Below, piece by piece: positions 43,893-54,390 of a stretch of 64,000 bases of DNA. Both the position numbers and the translations under genes were made by a program. Origin of the DNA: Dichetophora obliterata (Eukaryota > Arthropoda > Insecta > Diptera > Sciomyzidae). The stretch spans positions 49,949,288-50,013,287 of the forward strand of contig OY986438.1 in NCBI GenBank assembly GCA_963920525.1. The letters are read 5' to 3'. The notes beneath the pieces were generated by a model. It had not been told where the DNA came from. It saw only the letters and a list, made by a program, of their open reading frames with translations, and made no database searches. How positions within the stretch are numbered: position 1 is the first letter of the stretch; the number at the start of each line of letters is the position of its first letter.

Positions 43893-44123
43893 GTGAAAGT
43901 CTTTGTTTTTGATCAAAGTAAAAAAAACAGTTTAAATTTCACACAAAAATTCCAAAAACCTAGATCTGGCAGAAAATATGCGCCTGGAGATGTTAAGAAG
44001 TCGAAACAAGTTTCTGAAATCTTAATAAAGTCGTCGAACACTTCAGGACGAAAAGTAGCTCTTACTGCGAATTGTTCGGAAGTATTTGTCCAAAAAGTAA
44101 AAACTAACGCTGAGCTAAGATAA
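43893..44123 (+). pseudogene. Possible Tc1-like transposase HTH remnant
   Basis: A 76-codon frame with SGRKYAPGDVKKSKQVSEIL and SGRKVALTANCSEVFVQKVK, in the order basic linker, helix, helix seen in the second HTH of Tc1-type transposases (compare S-x-x-x-x-A-x-x-x-x-x-S-x-x-x-V-x-x-x-x-K). No catalytic domain follows. Weak call. Confidence 0.3.
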
Positions 44124-44159
44124 TATTAAGATATTATATAATATTAAGATATAATAATT

Positions 44160-44490
44160 TTCACGAATAGTATGTTTAAAAAAATTCCCGTTATAATAAC
44201 ATCAAAATTATTGAGATACCTCAAAAAATTTAGATTTTCTCAGTACAATGTATTTCTTTGAAGCAAGGTCATTATCTCAGAATGAGGAAAAAAACAATTG
44301 AAATTTCAAGTTTTGATTTTGCAGGCAAATATCTCAGCCATTTTTCAATTGATTTTCATTGAATTTTCTTTGTCTGAAAGATCAATTAAATTTCTTTGGA
44401 GAAATAAGAAAATATTTACCGCTTTCTCACGAATTCAATATTTTATATTGTTTTAAATAAACCTTTAAAATATTCAGATTTTGCTTAAAA
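44160..44490 (+). repeat. Direct repeat, copy 1 (partner 45650-46100)
   Basis: Shares GAAATTTCAAGTTTTGATTT, GCAGGCAAATATCTC and the AATATTTACCG...CTAAAATATTC tail with the partner copy; diverged, with indels. Non-coding. Confidence 0.6.
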
Positions 44491-44775
44491 AATAGGCCAT
44501 TTTTTTGTGATATTTTTTCTTATGAAATTTTCTTTTTCACACTCCTTCATATGACATATCATTTATTTGCAAAAATATCTTCATTTTGACACATAATTCA
44601 ATAAACATTTTCTATCATCGGAAATCATGAGCTTACCCTCTTATGATTTTTTTGATAAAAATGAAATTTTTCAAAATGTTGTACAAAAATTTTTAGCTTA
44701 AAAAATAGTTTCTGTGAAAAAAATTTTAAATATTTCAAACCACTTCAAAGTTAAATATACAAATCTATGTTTTAA

Positions 44776-45425
44776 GCAGAGCTGGGTATTTTACGAATAC
44801 AATTAATTTCCAATTACAGTTACAGTAATCGTAATCTTTAAAAATTAGCGATTACGATAACAATTACTGTAATTGAAATGTAAGAAAAGTATTATTACGA
44901 TTACTGTAATCGGTATTCACGCAAATTACAATTACGATTACTGTAGTCTATTGATTAAAATTACAGTAATCGTTATCAATGAAATATGACAATTAAAATT
45001 ACTTTAATCGTAATCATGTTTTTTGTAATTTAATAAGTTATATCACAATAATAGCGTTCAAAAAAATGTTCATTTGAAAATCATGTAACAAAAAGTTGTC
45101 TAATTTTTCACTTTACTAAAAAACAAATATATTGCAATTTTATTCCGAAACTATTTTTTTTTAAATAATACATTTTTTCAATAATATCAAAATCAAAACG
45201 AACTCAATAATAAAGAATGTATAAATTTATACGAGAGCAAAACTAATTAATTCGAAAATATTAAAAATCAATATTTGCCTTCAATAAGATTAATTCTTCG
45301 AATGAAAAATCAGAAAGAGCGTGCCGACGTGGATAATCAAATAAAGATTCTATAAAAGAATGTGTTCTTTGTGAATTGCACTATAAAAAGAATGATTACG
45401 ATTACAGTAATCGTAATTTGGTTTG
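44776..45425. repeat. Cluster of ATTACGATTACAGTAATCGTAAT motifs
   Basis: A GCAGAGCTGGGTATTTTACG start (44776) is followed by eight or so variants of ATTACGATTACTGTAATCG up to 45015, then an AT-rich interior and one more copy at 45397-45420. Each motif is an inverted repeat in itself. The beginning resembles a hAT terminal repeat (CAGAGCTGGGTA), but the matching right end is missing, so a fragmentary element is the best reading. Confidence 0.55.
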
Positions 45426-45429
45426 GAGT

Positions 45430-45645
45430 TTAGATTGGTGACCTTTGATCTAAATATAAGCGTAAATAGAGCATTTTTTGAATAAAAGCTAAACTATAAG
45501 AGATGGAAGAAAACGTTGTAAGAGAGAATTTTAGTTATTGATAAGATATGCAAAATTACTTAAGACATTTTTCGCCATCTCTAGGGTATCCGTACCCTAC
45601 AATAAGCAGTTTTAAGTGATATGTGTAAATATATAATGTGATGGT
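45430..45645. other. Unassigned stretch
   Basis: No feature recognised. Confidence 0.3.
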
Positions 45646-45649
45646 AAAA

Positions 45650-46100
45650 TTATTAACAATTAGTAAATTATGAAAAATCTCCGTTATTTTGACAGCAAAA
45701 TTATTCCGATATCTGGAAAACTATAGATATTTTCAGTAAAAAGTATTTTTGAATAAAAAGACGTTGATTAAGAAAAATAACGGTATACTAAAGTTTTTTT
45801 GGAAAAAATGCAGTTATTTGACTTAAAACCTATTAGGATTATTTGGAAACTTAAGATTTTCTTAATTCAAAGCATTTTCTTTAGGAAATGCCAATGACTC
45901 AGAATGCGAAAAAAGCGATGGAAATTTCAAGTTTTGATTTTGCAAGCAAATATCTCCGTCACCTTCCAATCGATTTCCCTCAAATTTTCTTTGAACAAAG
46001 TTCAATCACAACACTAAAGAAAAATGAAACAATATTTACCGTTACCTTACCAACTCTATGCTATATATTGTTTTCGGGAAACCTCTAAAATATTCCTTAA
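45650..46100 (+). repeat. Direct repeat, copy 2 (partner 44160-44490)
   Basis: Contains GAAATTTCAAGTTTTGATTT, GCAAGCAAATATCTCCG and AACAATATTTACCG, matching copy 1 in order and orientation. The 66-codon frame here is not supported as a gene. Confidence 0.6.
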
Positions 46101-46154
46101 ATAAAAAAAAAGTAAAATTAATTAGTTTTTATGATCTATGAAATTATTACATGA

Positions 46155-46520
46155 ATTAAATTGTGAGCTTTAGATCAAGTAAGTTTTAAAGAGGCAACTA
46201 GAACAGATGGCAACCCTTAATAGAGTTGATGGCGGTGATCTATAAATAGCCTACTGCTTTGAAATGTAATATGATTAGCAGCCATACAATTCAAAAGATT
46301 GAAGTCCAAAATCTGCTTACTCATATACTAGTTTAAACAGTGAGTTGACCACAGCTACTGATCAAAGCTGATCACAGCTGATCAAAGACTACTGAAGAGG
46401 AAAATGTAGCGATTTCCGAAACAGACTGTCTAGTCACCTAAGTGATTAACTCTATACAGAGTTGTTGTTGTTGTTGTTGCCTTCTGTAAAACTTACTTGA
46501 TCTAAAGCTCACAATTTAAT
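46155..46520. mobile_element. MITE with ATTAAATTGTGAGCTTTAGA ends
   Basis: Ends ATTAAATTGTGAGCTTTAGA and TCAAGTAAGTTTT are mirrored at the right by AAAACTTACTTGA and TCTAAAGCTCACAATTTAAT, about 33 bp with one or no mismatch. A shorter relative lies at 40862. Contains a GTTGTTGTTGTTGTTGCC run. No coding frame. Confidence 0.75.
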
Positions 46521-46628
46521 AAACGTAAAATTTTTTTTTTAAAAATAAGCTTTTATATTAAAGAAAACGTGAACTAAAAAGAAAAAACAAACTTAACAGA
46601 CATTTGTCATATATGTATTTAGTATGTA

Positions 46629-47503
46629 CAGCTGCGGTCAAAATAATAGTAGCGCCCTTATATTCATACATGTTTGGATAAATAATACTAGTATACGAAT
46701 TTCGGATCCGGTAAGTCCATTTTCATTCCTATATGTACTTTCAACACTCGTTCCAACTCCGTACTCAGTTTCCTCCTATATTGTAAAACTTTCAGGATAC
46801 AGGGTAAGTTACGGTTTTGGTACGTGTTTAGTATTATTGATCTAGAATCTAAACTACTCACCATAAAATAAAAAATAATATTTTGTATTCTAGAAAAAAT
46901 ATCAGATTTTTCATAAGTATATCAATCGCTTTCGTGTCATGTGCTGTAGCGGAGAAAAAATTTTGAGATTATCCAAAAAAATATCTACAAATTTTCTATC
47001 TTTTGTTTTAGCGGAGCTGTTACTGTCCAAAGTTAGAATTTAAAAAAATACTGTTGATTAAGTGTATTTTTACATGAAAAAAAGACATTTTAAATTTGGA
47101 CGATTACAGCTCCGCTAAAACAAAAGATACAAAATTTGTTGATATTTCGTTGAGTAATCACAAAATTTTAGCTCAGCTGCAGCACATGACACGAAAGTGG
47201 TTGATATATTGATGGAAAGGTTGATATTTTTTCTAAAATAAAAAAATATTATTTTTTATTTTATGGTGAGTAGTTTAGATTCTAGATCAATAATACTAAA
47301 CACGTACCAAAACCGTAAAACACCCTGTATCTTGAAAGTTTTACAATACAATATAGGAGGAAACTGAGTACGGAGTTGGAACGAGTGTTGAAAGTACATA
47401 TAGGAATGAAAATGGACTTACCGGATCCGAAATTCGTATACTAGTATTATTTATCCAAACATGTATGAATATAAGGGCGCTACTATTATTTTGACCGCAA
47501 CTG
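46629..47503. mobile_element. Foldback (palindromic) Tc1/mariner-type element
   Basis: Flanked by TA at 46627-46628 and 47504-47505. Ends CAGCTGCGGTCAAAATAATA and, in reverse, CAGTTGCGGTCAAAATAATA. The inverted similarity runs through almost the whole 875 bp: GGATCCGGTAAGTCCATTTT, GTTCCAACTCCGTACTCAGT, TTGATCTAGAATCTAAACTA and GCGGAGCTGTAA-type words occur in both halves, with the turn near 47060. No transposase. The small frames at both ends are mirror images of one another. Confidence 0.85.
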
Positions 47504-47505
47504 TA

Positions 47506-47760
47506 TATCATAGATTCAAAAGAAGAAAGAAGAATAATAAAAGCGTACTCCAATAATAATACTTATAATAAATGTTTAAAATAGAGACTTCTTACTTTTT
47601 AAAACGTGGAATGTCACCTTAAAAAGGCACAACTAGTTGGGACGTACAAGAAAAGGTCTTCTTTAGAAAACACATAAAAATAATTCATAACAAATTTTTG
47701 CTTATATGAAAGGCTTATATGAAAGGTTTTTGTCTATAATTTGACAGTGAAAATGTCAAG
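47506..47760. other. Unassigned stretch
   Basis: Nothing recognised; ends of the following decayed mariner could not be found here. Confidence 0.3.
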
Positions 47761-47762
47761 CT

Positions 47763-48385
47763 GTGTTGAAATTTCTCTTTAGTAAAGTTTGGCAATTTAT
47801 CATGAATTGTTTTAAGCCAGAAAAACACTTCCAAATTTTGGAAATTTTCTTTGAAAAAAATAAATCTGTTTGCGAAGTTCAAAGAGCACTTCGTCCATTT
47901 TACGGTCAACATAATCGGCCTAGTGAGCAAGCAATTGGCTTCGTCAATAAGCAAAATTGCCGGAAATGGAGAGAAGACAATCCTCAAGCCATTAGTGAAT
48001 CACCATTACATGAATTAAAATTGACTGTTAGGTGCGGTTTACACGCTGGCGGCATCATCGGTCTTTATTTCTTTCGAAATGAGGAAGGAGCTGCCGTTAA
48101 GGTGGATAACGAGCGATATCTGATTTTTTGTTTCAAAAAATCACTTTGGTGACAACTTTATTTCCAGAAGTGGTCCTGTTTGGTGGCCTCTCGTTCGAGC
48201 AACATAACGCCTACGTTCTATGGGGCTTTGTTAAGTCATTTGTTTCTGCTGGCAAACTAGCAACTCTTGAAGCATTTGAAGCCAATACGCAAGAAACCAT
48301 TGACGCCATACGGTCAGATTTATTGCAAAAAGTAGTGAAAAATTGGACTGATCGAATGGACTACGTAACTCGTAGCCGCGGCTGA
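47763..48385 (+). pseudogene. Decayed DD41D-type mariner transposase
   Basis: Reads FQILEIFFEKNKSVCEVQRA and LRPFYGQHNRPSE (first HTH, as in the 10954 element). It then jumps to GFVNKQNCRKWREDNPQA, so about 100 residues including the second HTH and the first catalytic Asp are deleted. GGIIGLYFFRNEEGA follows. After a frameshift the C-terminal part is recognisable as AYVLWGFVKSF and LQKVVKNWTDRMDYVTRSRG, but the second and third Asp motifs are lost or unrecognisable. Terminal repeats not found. The oldest of the three mariners. Confidence 0.8.
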
Positions 48386-48389
48386 TATG

Positions 48390-49188
48390 TGACGAAAATT
48401 ATTATTAAAAAAAGGCCATATAATTATCTACCAGATTGTAATAATAAAAAATTCATTTTGAAAAATTTAAAAATCAGCTTATTCGACCAAAACTTTACTC
48501 ATATTTTCGGTTATAAAAAATTATAATAAACTAATAAAAAAAATATCCTTCGTTCATCAGGAGGACAATTATGTATAAAATAAGTGAGAACAGTTTCACA
48601 CTGATCGATACAACCGTTCTAAAGTCACAGTGATCACCGAGTTTTTACTATGTATGCATGCAGATAAAAAACCCCTGTTAAAAGTTATTTACCTCCATAA
48701 ATAGTAATCCGATTAGTCTACAATTTTTAGAGAATATTTTTGAAATAATCTTTTTTTTTTAAATGGGTTAAAAATGCAAAAACTGCACTTCTTTTACAAC
48801 TTATTGTTATAAATTTATTTAGTAAAACATCTAAATCCATATCTTCACATTTATCTGAATAAACATGTTAAATGGTTTATATAATTTTAATGATTTTGTA
48901 ACATTGTTGCCCTCACATACGTCTTAAGATGCTAAAGTACGGAAAATCTGTTTTCATTCTATCATGACGAACCTGGTATCGTCGTTAGTAATTTCACAAA
49001 CCACACAATTTCTGGGATGAAGCCTGCACACCATGTATATTTTTCAGTAAGTCAACAGCCCTTTTAAACGAAATTACTTCTTTGTTCTGCCTCTTCAATA
49101 ACTACATTAACATTTGCTTATCGCTCAATAGTCTTTCTATTTCAAAGTATTTATAGAAGTTTATTACAGTTTACATATACTGTAGACA
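48390..49188. other. Unassigned AT-rich stretch
   Basis: No coding frame or repeat end supported. Confidence 0.4.
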
Positions 49189-49190
49189 TA

Positions 49191-50819
49191 CAGTGACACA
49201 TATTCGTATAAACGCACTCTTAATTTTAAATTTGCTACCTTCTCTCTCTTTTATTAATGCATTATTCAAAACAAATTCAAACTCATATTGTTCACTAAAC
49301 TAACGGAAATTTGTACTGAGTGCAAAAAGCTGTTTTCGTTGTTGTTGTTTTATATAAATCAGTTCAGTTTAAATATTTTACTAAAAACAAGTACACATTC
49401 CTTTAAACGCACCTGAATAAGGAGGTCGAAAATATATTAGTGGTTTAAATAAATAAATATTTGCTTGTATTTAATTAACAATTGGTAAGTTTTGTTTAAT
49501 TTAAATGTAAAAATATTTTCTTAATGATATTTTTTTAAGATTTTATTAAAATGCCAAAGGGAAAATACCTCAATGACACAGAAAATGTCCAAATCAACCT
49601 GTACCATAAAGAGGGTTATTCAAATCGGGAAATTGGGCGGAGACTAGGAAGGTCAGAAGCAGTCGTCCGCTCTTTTTTAAAAAACGGTGTTAGTTATGGA
49701 GTAAAAAAATCCATGAAAGGCAATCGAAAACTGAGTATTCGCCAAGTTAATCAAATTAGGAAGGAAGCCACCACAAGTTTTTTGAACTCAACTCAAATAA
49801 AAGAAAAATTAGATCTTCCAGTGACAACGAGGCACATTGCACTCATTTTACGTAACTCAGATAACGTTAAATGGAAAAAACCGGTGAGCAAGCCTGTGTT
49901 GAAGCCGCGTCACAAACAGGCGCGCTTAGACTTCGCCCAAAAACACATGCAATGGTCAACTGAGTGGGACAATGTTGTGTTTTCCGACGAAAAAAAATTT
50001 AACTTAGATGGCCCAGACTCTTACAGCTGTTGTTGGCATGATTTGCGAAACAATGACGTACGTATGTCAAAAAGAAACTTTGGTGGTGGCAGCGTTATGG
50101 TGTGGGCGGCATTTTCATCTAGAAATCGGTAAAGCAAATATCTGCTTTGTGCCGCCCAAAATGAATTCTAAAAAATACACGGAATTGTTGGATGATGCTC
50201 TCATTTCATTTTTGGATGATAAAATGGATGAAGACAGTATTTTTCAACAGGATAATGCTGCCATTCACGTTTCTAAAGAGCATTAAAGTGGTTTGAAGAG
50301 CACAACATCCCACTTATGAAATGGCCTGCATGCAGTCCCGATTTGAATCCGGTGGAGAATCTTTGGGGATGCATATCATACAAAATCTATGGACAAAAAG
50401 CCCAAGGACACCTTTACAAAACCGTGCTAGAGCTCAAGTTGGCCATTAAGGAAGCTTGGGAAGATTTAGATCGTCAGTTGCTGGAAAATTTAGTGAAGTC
50501 GATGCCGAATCGTATATTTGAAGTTATAAATAAAAATGGCGGACCAATTAATTATTGAAAATTAAATAAATACCCATTCCTATTGAAAATTAAGTTGATG
50601 CGTTTAAACGAATATGTACTTGTTTTAAGTAAAATATTTAAACTGAAATGATTTATATAAAACAACAACAACGAAAACAGGTTTTTGCACTCAGTACAAA
50701 TTTCCGTTAGTTTAGTAAACAATATGAGTTGGAATTTGTTTTGAGTAATGCATTAATAAAAGAGAGAGAAGGTAGCAAATTTAAAATTAAGAGTGCGTTT
50801 ATACGAATATGTGTCACTG
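49191..50819 (+). mobile_element. Tc3-like element with about 225-bp inverted repeats
   Basis: TA at 49189-49190 and 50820-50821. Left end CAGTGACACATATTCGTATA; the right end in reverse is identical. Similarity continues for about 225 bp with a handful of differences (49191-49415 and 50595-50819). Near the inner end of each repeat a variant of the terminal motif recurs (GTACATATTCGTTTAAACGC on the right, GTACACATTCCTTTAAACGC on the left). This is the two-site layout seen in Tc3 and other IR/DR Tc1-like elements, where transposase binds both sites. Total 1,629 bp. Confidence 0.92.
49551..50558 (+). pseudogene. Tc3-like transposase with two frameshifts
   Basis: Starts MPKGKYLNDTENVQINLYHK. DNA-binding part: HKEGYSNREIGRRLGRSEAV, VRSFLKNGVSYG and a second HTH ending RHIALILRNS. 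Catalytic core: NVVFSDEKKFNLDGPD (first Asp), GGGSVMVWAAFSS, SIFQQDNAAIHVS (second Asp) and WPACSPDLNPVENLWG (third residue Glu). The spacing between the second Asp and the Glu is 34 once a missing base is allowed for, so DD34E. Frameshift 1 lies near 50120-50135 and frameshift 2 near 50280-50295 (a one-base loss before the ALKWFEEHN-like block). The C-terminus ends INYstop at 50558. Nearly full length and little decayed otherwise, so a recently inactivated copy. Confidence 0.9.
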
Positions 50820-50821
50820 TA

Positions 50822-51245
50822 GATGCATTCTCCTACAGCGAATCACTCTAATAGTTAAAAAAAAAAAATCGCCGAGGCGTTTTCAAAGCGACTTTTAAGC
50901 AAAACTATTAATTAATCAATTAAATGAAGATCAATCAATCGCTGAGTTGAACTGAAGTAATTTTTGGTTGGTAAAGAAAACAATAAAAATTTTTGCAGCA
51001 AATATTATAAATTCTAATTTTATCAAGCAGTGTAGGTTCTTACCCAGGTACTTTAATTTTTTACCAATTAATTGTCATATTATTGGTATAAATGTATAAA
51101 ACGTGTCAATAGTGTCAGTGATATGTGATATGGTCGAATATAGTTGAAAAAAAATTATTTTTTGTTTATTTTAAGCAAATTTGAAGTTTCAAGCCATATA
51201 TCTTAAAATAATTTTATGGGTGACAAAAAGTTAGCCCTCCTATTG
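50822..51245. other. Unassigned AT-rich stretch
   Basis: Nothing recognised between the Tc3-like element and the next repeat fragment. Confidence 0.35.
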
Positions 51246-51246
51246 T

Positions 51247-51590
51247 GCCGTTCAAGTATTACGTAAGCACTACAGGGGGCGAAGGACTTTAATTTGCTTA
51301 TTTTTGATGACATGGGACAGGCGCAGATTCAAGGGGGTTAAGGGGGCTCAAACAACCCGAAATTCTCGGAGATTCTGTATTTAAATGTGATGTACTTGTG
51401 TTTATTATTTGGGCTAAGGGTATCAAAAAGAAAAACATTGATTTTTATAATTTATTTTAAATATTCACACCCCCATGCTGTAAACGTTGGTAGCTGATTC
51501 TATTGCTAATGGACTGAATTTTGTTCCTGTTTTTGTATATGTTTTTTGCGATATCGCGCCTTTAGATACTCTGCACAGTGTAACTAACGA
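51247..51590. repeat. Partial relative of the 42415 element, with a hAT-like end
   Basis: GCCGTTCAAGTATTACGTAA and GCACTACAGGGGGC match the left end of the element at 42415. At 51316 the match is broken by CAGGCGCAGATTCAAGGGGG, which looks like a hAT terminal repeat of the CAGGGGCGGATC type. No right end for either was found. Confidence 0.4.
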
Positions 51591-51594
51591 TCCC

Positions 51595-52190
51595 ATATAG
51601 CGAGCGGCCATAACTAGAAGGAGTTACCGTAGAATAAAAATTTTCTGGAAATACGTGCTTTGATAAGAGAATTATTCTCACAAAATTGCGATCAAATCGG
51701 ATGAATGACCCACCTTTCATATAACCGAAATCGGTAAGATGGTATATTTCCGAAAAAAAGTATCCCTGGGCAATAAAATTTTGTCCACCTAGTTCTTTAC
51801 TAACAAAAACTAGTTGGTGCGAAAATTAACCGAATCAACCAAGCAATACGACTTTCGATATAACCTTAATTGGTAAGGTATATTACCCAAAAAAGTATCC
51901 CACAGAATAAAACTTTGTGCAACGAGTTCTTTAATAGCAACAACTACTTAGTGCGAAAACGAATCAAATCGGCCGACGAAGACGCTCGCCCCTCATATAA
52001 CCGAAATCGGTAAGGTGGTATATTTCCCCAAAAAAGTATCCCAGTGCATTAAAATTTTGTGAACCTAGTTCCTTCATAGTAACAAATATTTTGTGGGAAA
52101 ACAAACGAAATCGGACGACTAATACGTCTTCCCCTTAAATAACCGAAACCGGTAAGGTGGCATATTTCCCCAAAAATCATCCCACATCAA
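51595..52190 (+). repeat. Minisatellite, about 150-bp unit, four copies
   Basis: Each copy contains ATAACCGAAATCGGTAAG(G), GGTATATTTCCCCAAAAA, AGTATCCCA and a CCTAGTTCTTTA-like block followed by CGAATCGGACGA. Boundaries marked by the ACCGAAATCGGT word lie near 51723, 51860 (decayed), 52000 and 52141. Units are diverged, so the array is old. Confidence 0.8.
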
Positions 52191-52247
52191 CATGCTTAGA
52201 TAGAGAGTTTTTTGATAATTCTATATTTTTAAAAATTCTATATTTTG

Positions 52248-52583
52248 TGGCGACCGTAGCCTAGTGGGTATAGTGCGTGGCCCCTAAGCTAAAGAACCGC
52301 GGTAGCCTGGGTTCAATTCCAGCTCAGACAGAAAGTTTTTTCAATTGAATTAATTTTTCTGTTCGGTCGTCACCTCTCTGCAGACAATGGCAAACCTCAG
52401 AGAGTAAAAATTGCCATGTAAAGCTTCTTGAGAACATGAGCCGTTCGGAGTCGGCATAAAACACGTAGGTCCAGTTCTCGGTCATTTGTGATCAAACATT
52501 TAATAAGACGCACAACACAATTGATCAATAGAAGCTAGGTCAAAGTCCTTCCAAGGGCTGAAATGGCCAGTTTATTTTATTTT
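52248..52583 (+). mobile_element. tRNA-derived SINE
   Basis: A tRNA-related head carries box A (GTAGCCTAGTGGGTATAGTG, 52256-52275) and box B (GGGTTCAATTCC, 52309-52320). The body has TGGCAAACCTCAGAGAGTAA, a GCCATGTAAAGCTTCT block and CCGTTCGGAGTCGGCATAAA. I recall the last of these as part of a SINE common in fly genomes; that is memory, not a search. A 26-bp imperfect duplication starting TATATTTTTAAAA flanks it (52222-52247 and 52584-52609). It has no coding capacity and would be copied by a LINE RT. Confidence 0.82.
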
Positions 52584-52636
52584 TATATTTTTAAAATTTA
52601 TAATTTAAGTGCATTTACTTTAATAATTAGCTTTAA

Positions 52637-53365
52637 GGTACTATTACAGTGTGTAAAAAATTATATATAAATTTTTTTCGTTAGAATATGTTTTTTAAGG
52701 TCTTAAGAATACGTATACAAAGTTTTAGAGAAAAATATTAAATAGAAAAAAGTTATAACATATATTATATTCGCATGTCGCGTGATATTTAAGAACCTTT
52801 AAATCTTTAATCGCGTTTTTCTCGAAACAAGGTTTTTCGAAACGGCTTCTAAGATATCTGGAGTTCTACTTGATCAATTTCGACGAATCTTGATTCAATG
52901 TGGTCCTTATAGACTCTTAAGCAGTAGTAGTTAAGCACTAGACTTCTAAAAAGCAAAAAACTTGTATATATTTTTTGTATGGCTGAAAGTTTCTGCAAAA
53001 AAAGGGGGTTTTTTGTACATTTTTTTTCAAGGCATGCCATTTTTTAGTTTTTTAATTTTTTTTTATTTGAGTAGGTTGAGTGCTCAACTACAACCCTAAA
53101 CTCAAGAATGCACTTTGATTTCCTACTTTAAAACGCTTTGTAAATGCTGGAGACGAGAAGCCAATTGCAACAATTTTTTACACACGCTAACTTCGACGCC
53201 CTGTAGAAAATTAACAACAGCTATAAAGACAAAAAATATTTTTTTTATTTCCCCATGAATGATTCGTCATAATGTAAAAAATTTGAATCATTAAAGTTAA
53301 CAATACTAGGTAAAAAAAATTAATAAAAAAGGTGTTTTTTTATAGATCCACACTGTAATAGTACC
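52637..53365. mobile_element. TTAA-flanked inverted-repeat element
   Basis: TTAA at 52633-52636 and 53366-53369. Ends GGTACTATTACAGTGTG are identical over 17 bp in inverted orientation. Length 729 bp; the interior is AT-rich and the 63-codon minus frame in it is not convincing. A TTAA duplication is typical of piggyBac and Kolobok, but the terminal sequence is not the usual CCC or GGG type, so the superfamily is open. Confidence 0.75.
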
Positions 53366-53394
53366 TTAACAATTTTTATGTTTAGGTTGTTTTC

Positions 53395-54390
53395 CTTTGA
53401 GAGAACTACAAAAATTTACTGAAAAGATACTTCTACAAAAATGCTGTTTTTTTTAAAGAATTGCACTTATATCTAGCTTATTTTTTTTTATAAAATGTTA
53501 TTCATAAATTCAGAAAAAAGATTTTAAAAAAATTGGAGAAGTACTATTTTGTTTTTTTTTTAATCTCTTTCGAAGTTGGCGAAATTTTTCACTTTTTGGT
53601 TAAAAATAAAGAGTAATACCGATAACGTTTTTACCGGGACCGTGATAAATAAGACGCATAAAAAAGTAAACGCCTTTCACTAATTCCATATTTTCTTTAC
53701 GTATATAATTTATGCATATGCTTTTAATCATTTATTGTAAAAAATTACTAAAATAACGTTTGTTTAGAACAGCAAGACCTAAAGAAAAAGGATTAAAGTT
53801 ATCACTACAAAAATCACATTTTCGTAAAGAATTTCAGGTTTTTGGAATACATTTTTTTTTCGTAAAATTTTGTATGCTTATTACAATAACATATTAAAAT
53901 ATTCCGGACTAACTATTTCGTTTTTATTTTAAATTACTTTCAAAATTGTAGAAATTTAAACTTTTTTGTTAAAAATAAGTGATATACCGATAACGTTGTC
54001 ACCGGGATCATGGTAAATAAAAGTCATAAAATAAAATTGCAACGGCTTGCACTAATTCTGTATTTGTTTTGCCTAAATAATTTATGCATAATTTAATAAT
54101 AAAAATTACTTAAATAACTTTTGTCCTTCCTTCCTTCCTTCCTTTAGCACATCAAGACCTAAGGAAAAAGCTTGAAAGTTATCACTACAAAAATGCAATT
54201 TTTGTAAAGAATTGCAGTTCTTTGGATCAAAATTTGCATTCATACAATTATTTATACTTATTTATATAACATATGAAAAAAGTTGCAAAGGTATTATTTC
54301 GTTTTTTTTTAAATCACTTCTAACCCAGCTGAAATTTTGGTTATTTTATTTGTCAGAGACCACTTTATAATAGAACCGGTATCACGATCA
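53395..54390 (+). repeat. Long tandem repeat, about 375-bp unit, nearly three copies
   Basis: Each unit contains CACTACAAAAAT, GTAAAGAATTGCAG-type sequence, a TTTCGTTTTTTTTTAAAT block and ATACCGATAACGTTnTnACC. The last marker falls at about 53615, 53985 and 54376 (decayed). It includes a TTCC microsatellite (54126-54143). It begins close to the right end of the TTAA element, and internal phrases of the two may be related. Confidence 0.75.

Noticed and set aside
46624..46845. A 73-codon gene duplicated at 47341-47553
   Set aside because: The two frames are mirror images within the arms of a foldback element.
52250..52325. A real tRNA gene
   Set aside because: A and B boxes are present but no cloverleaf with acceptor pairing closes, and a SINE body plus target duplication follow.
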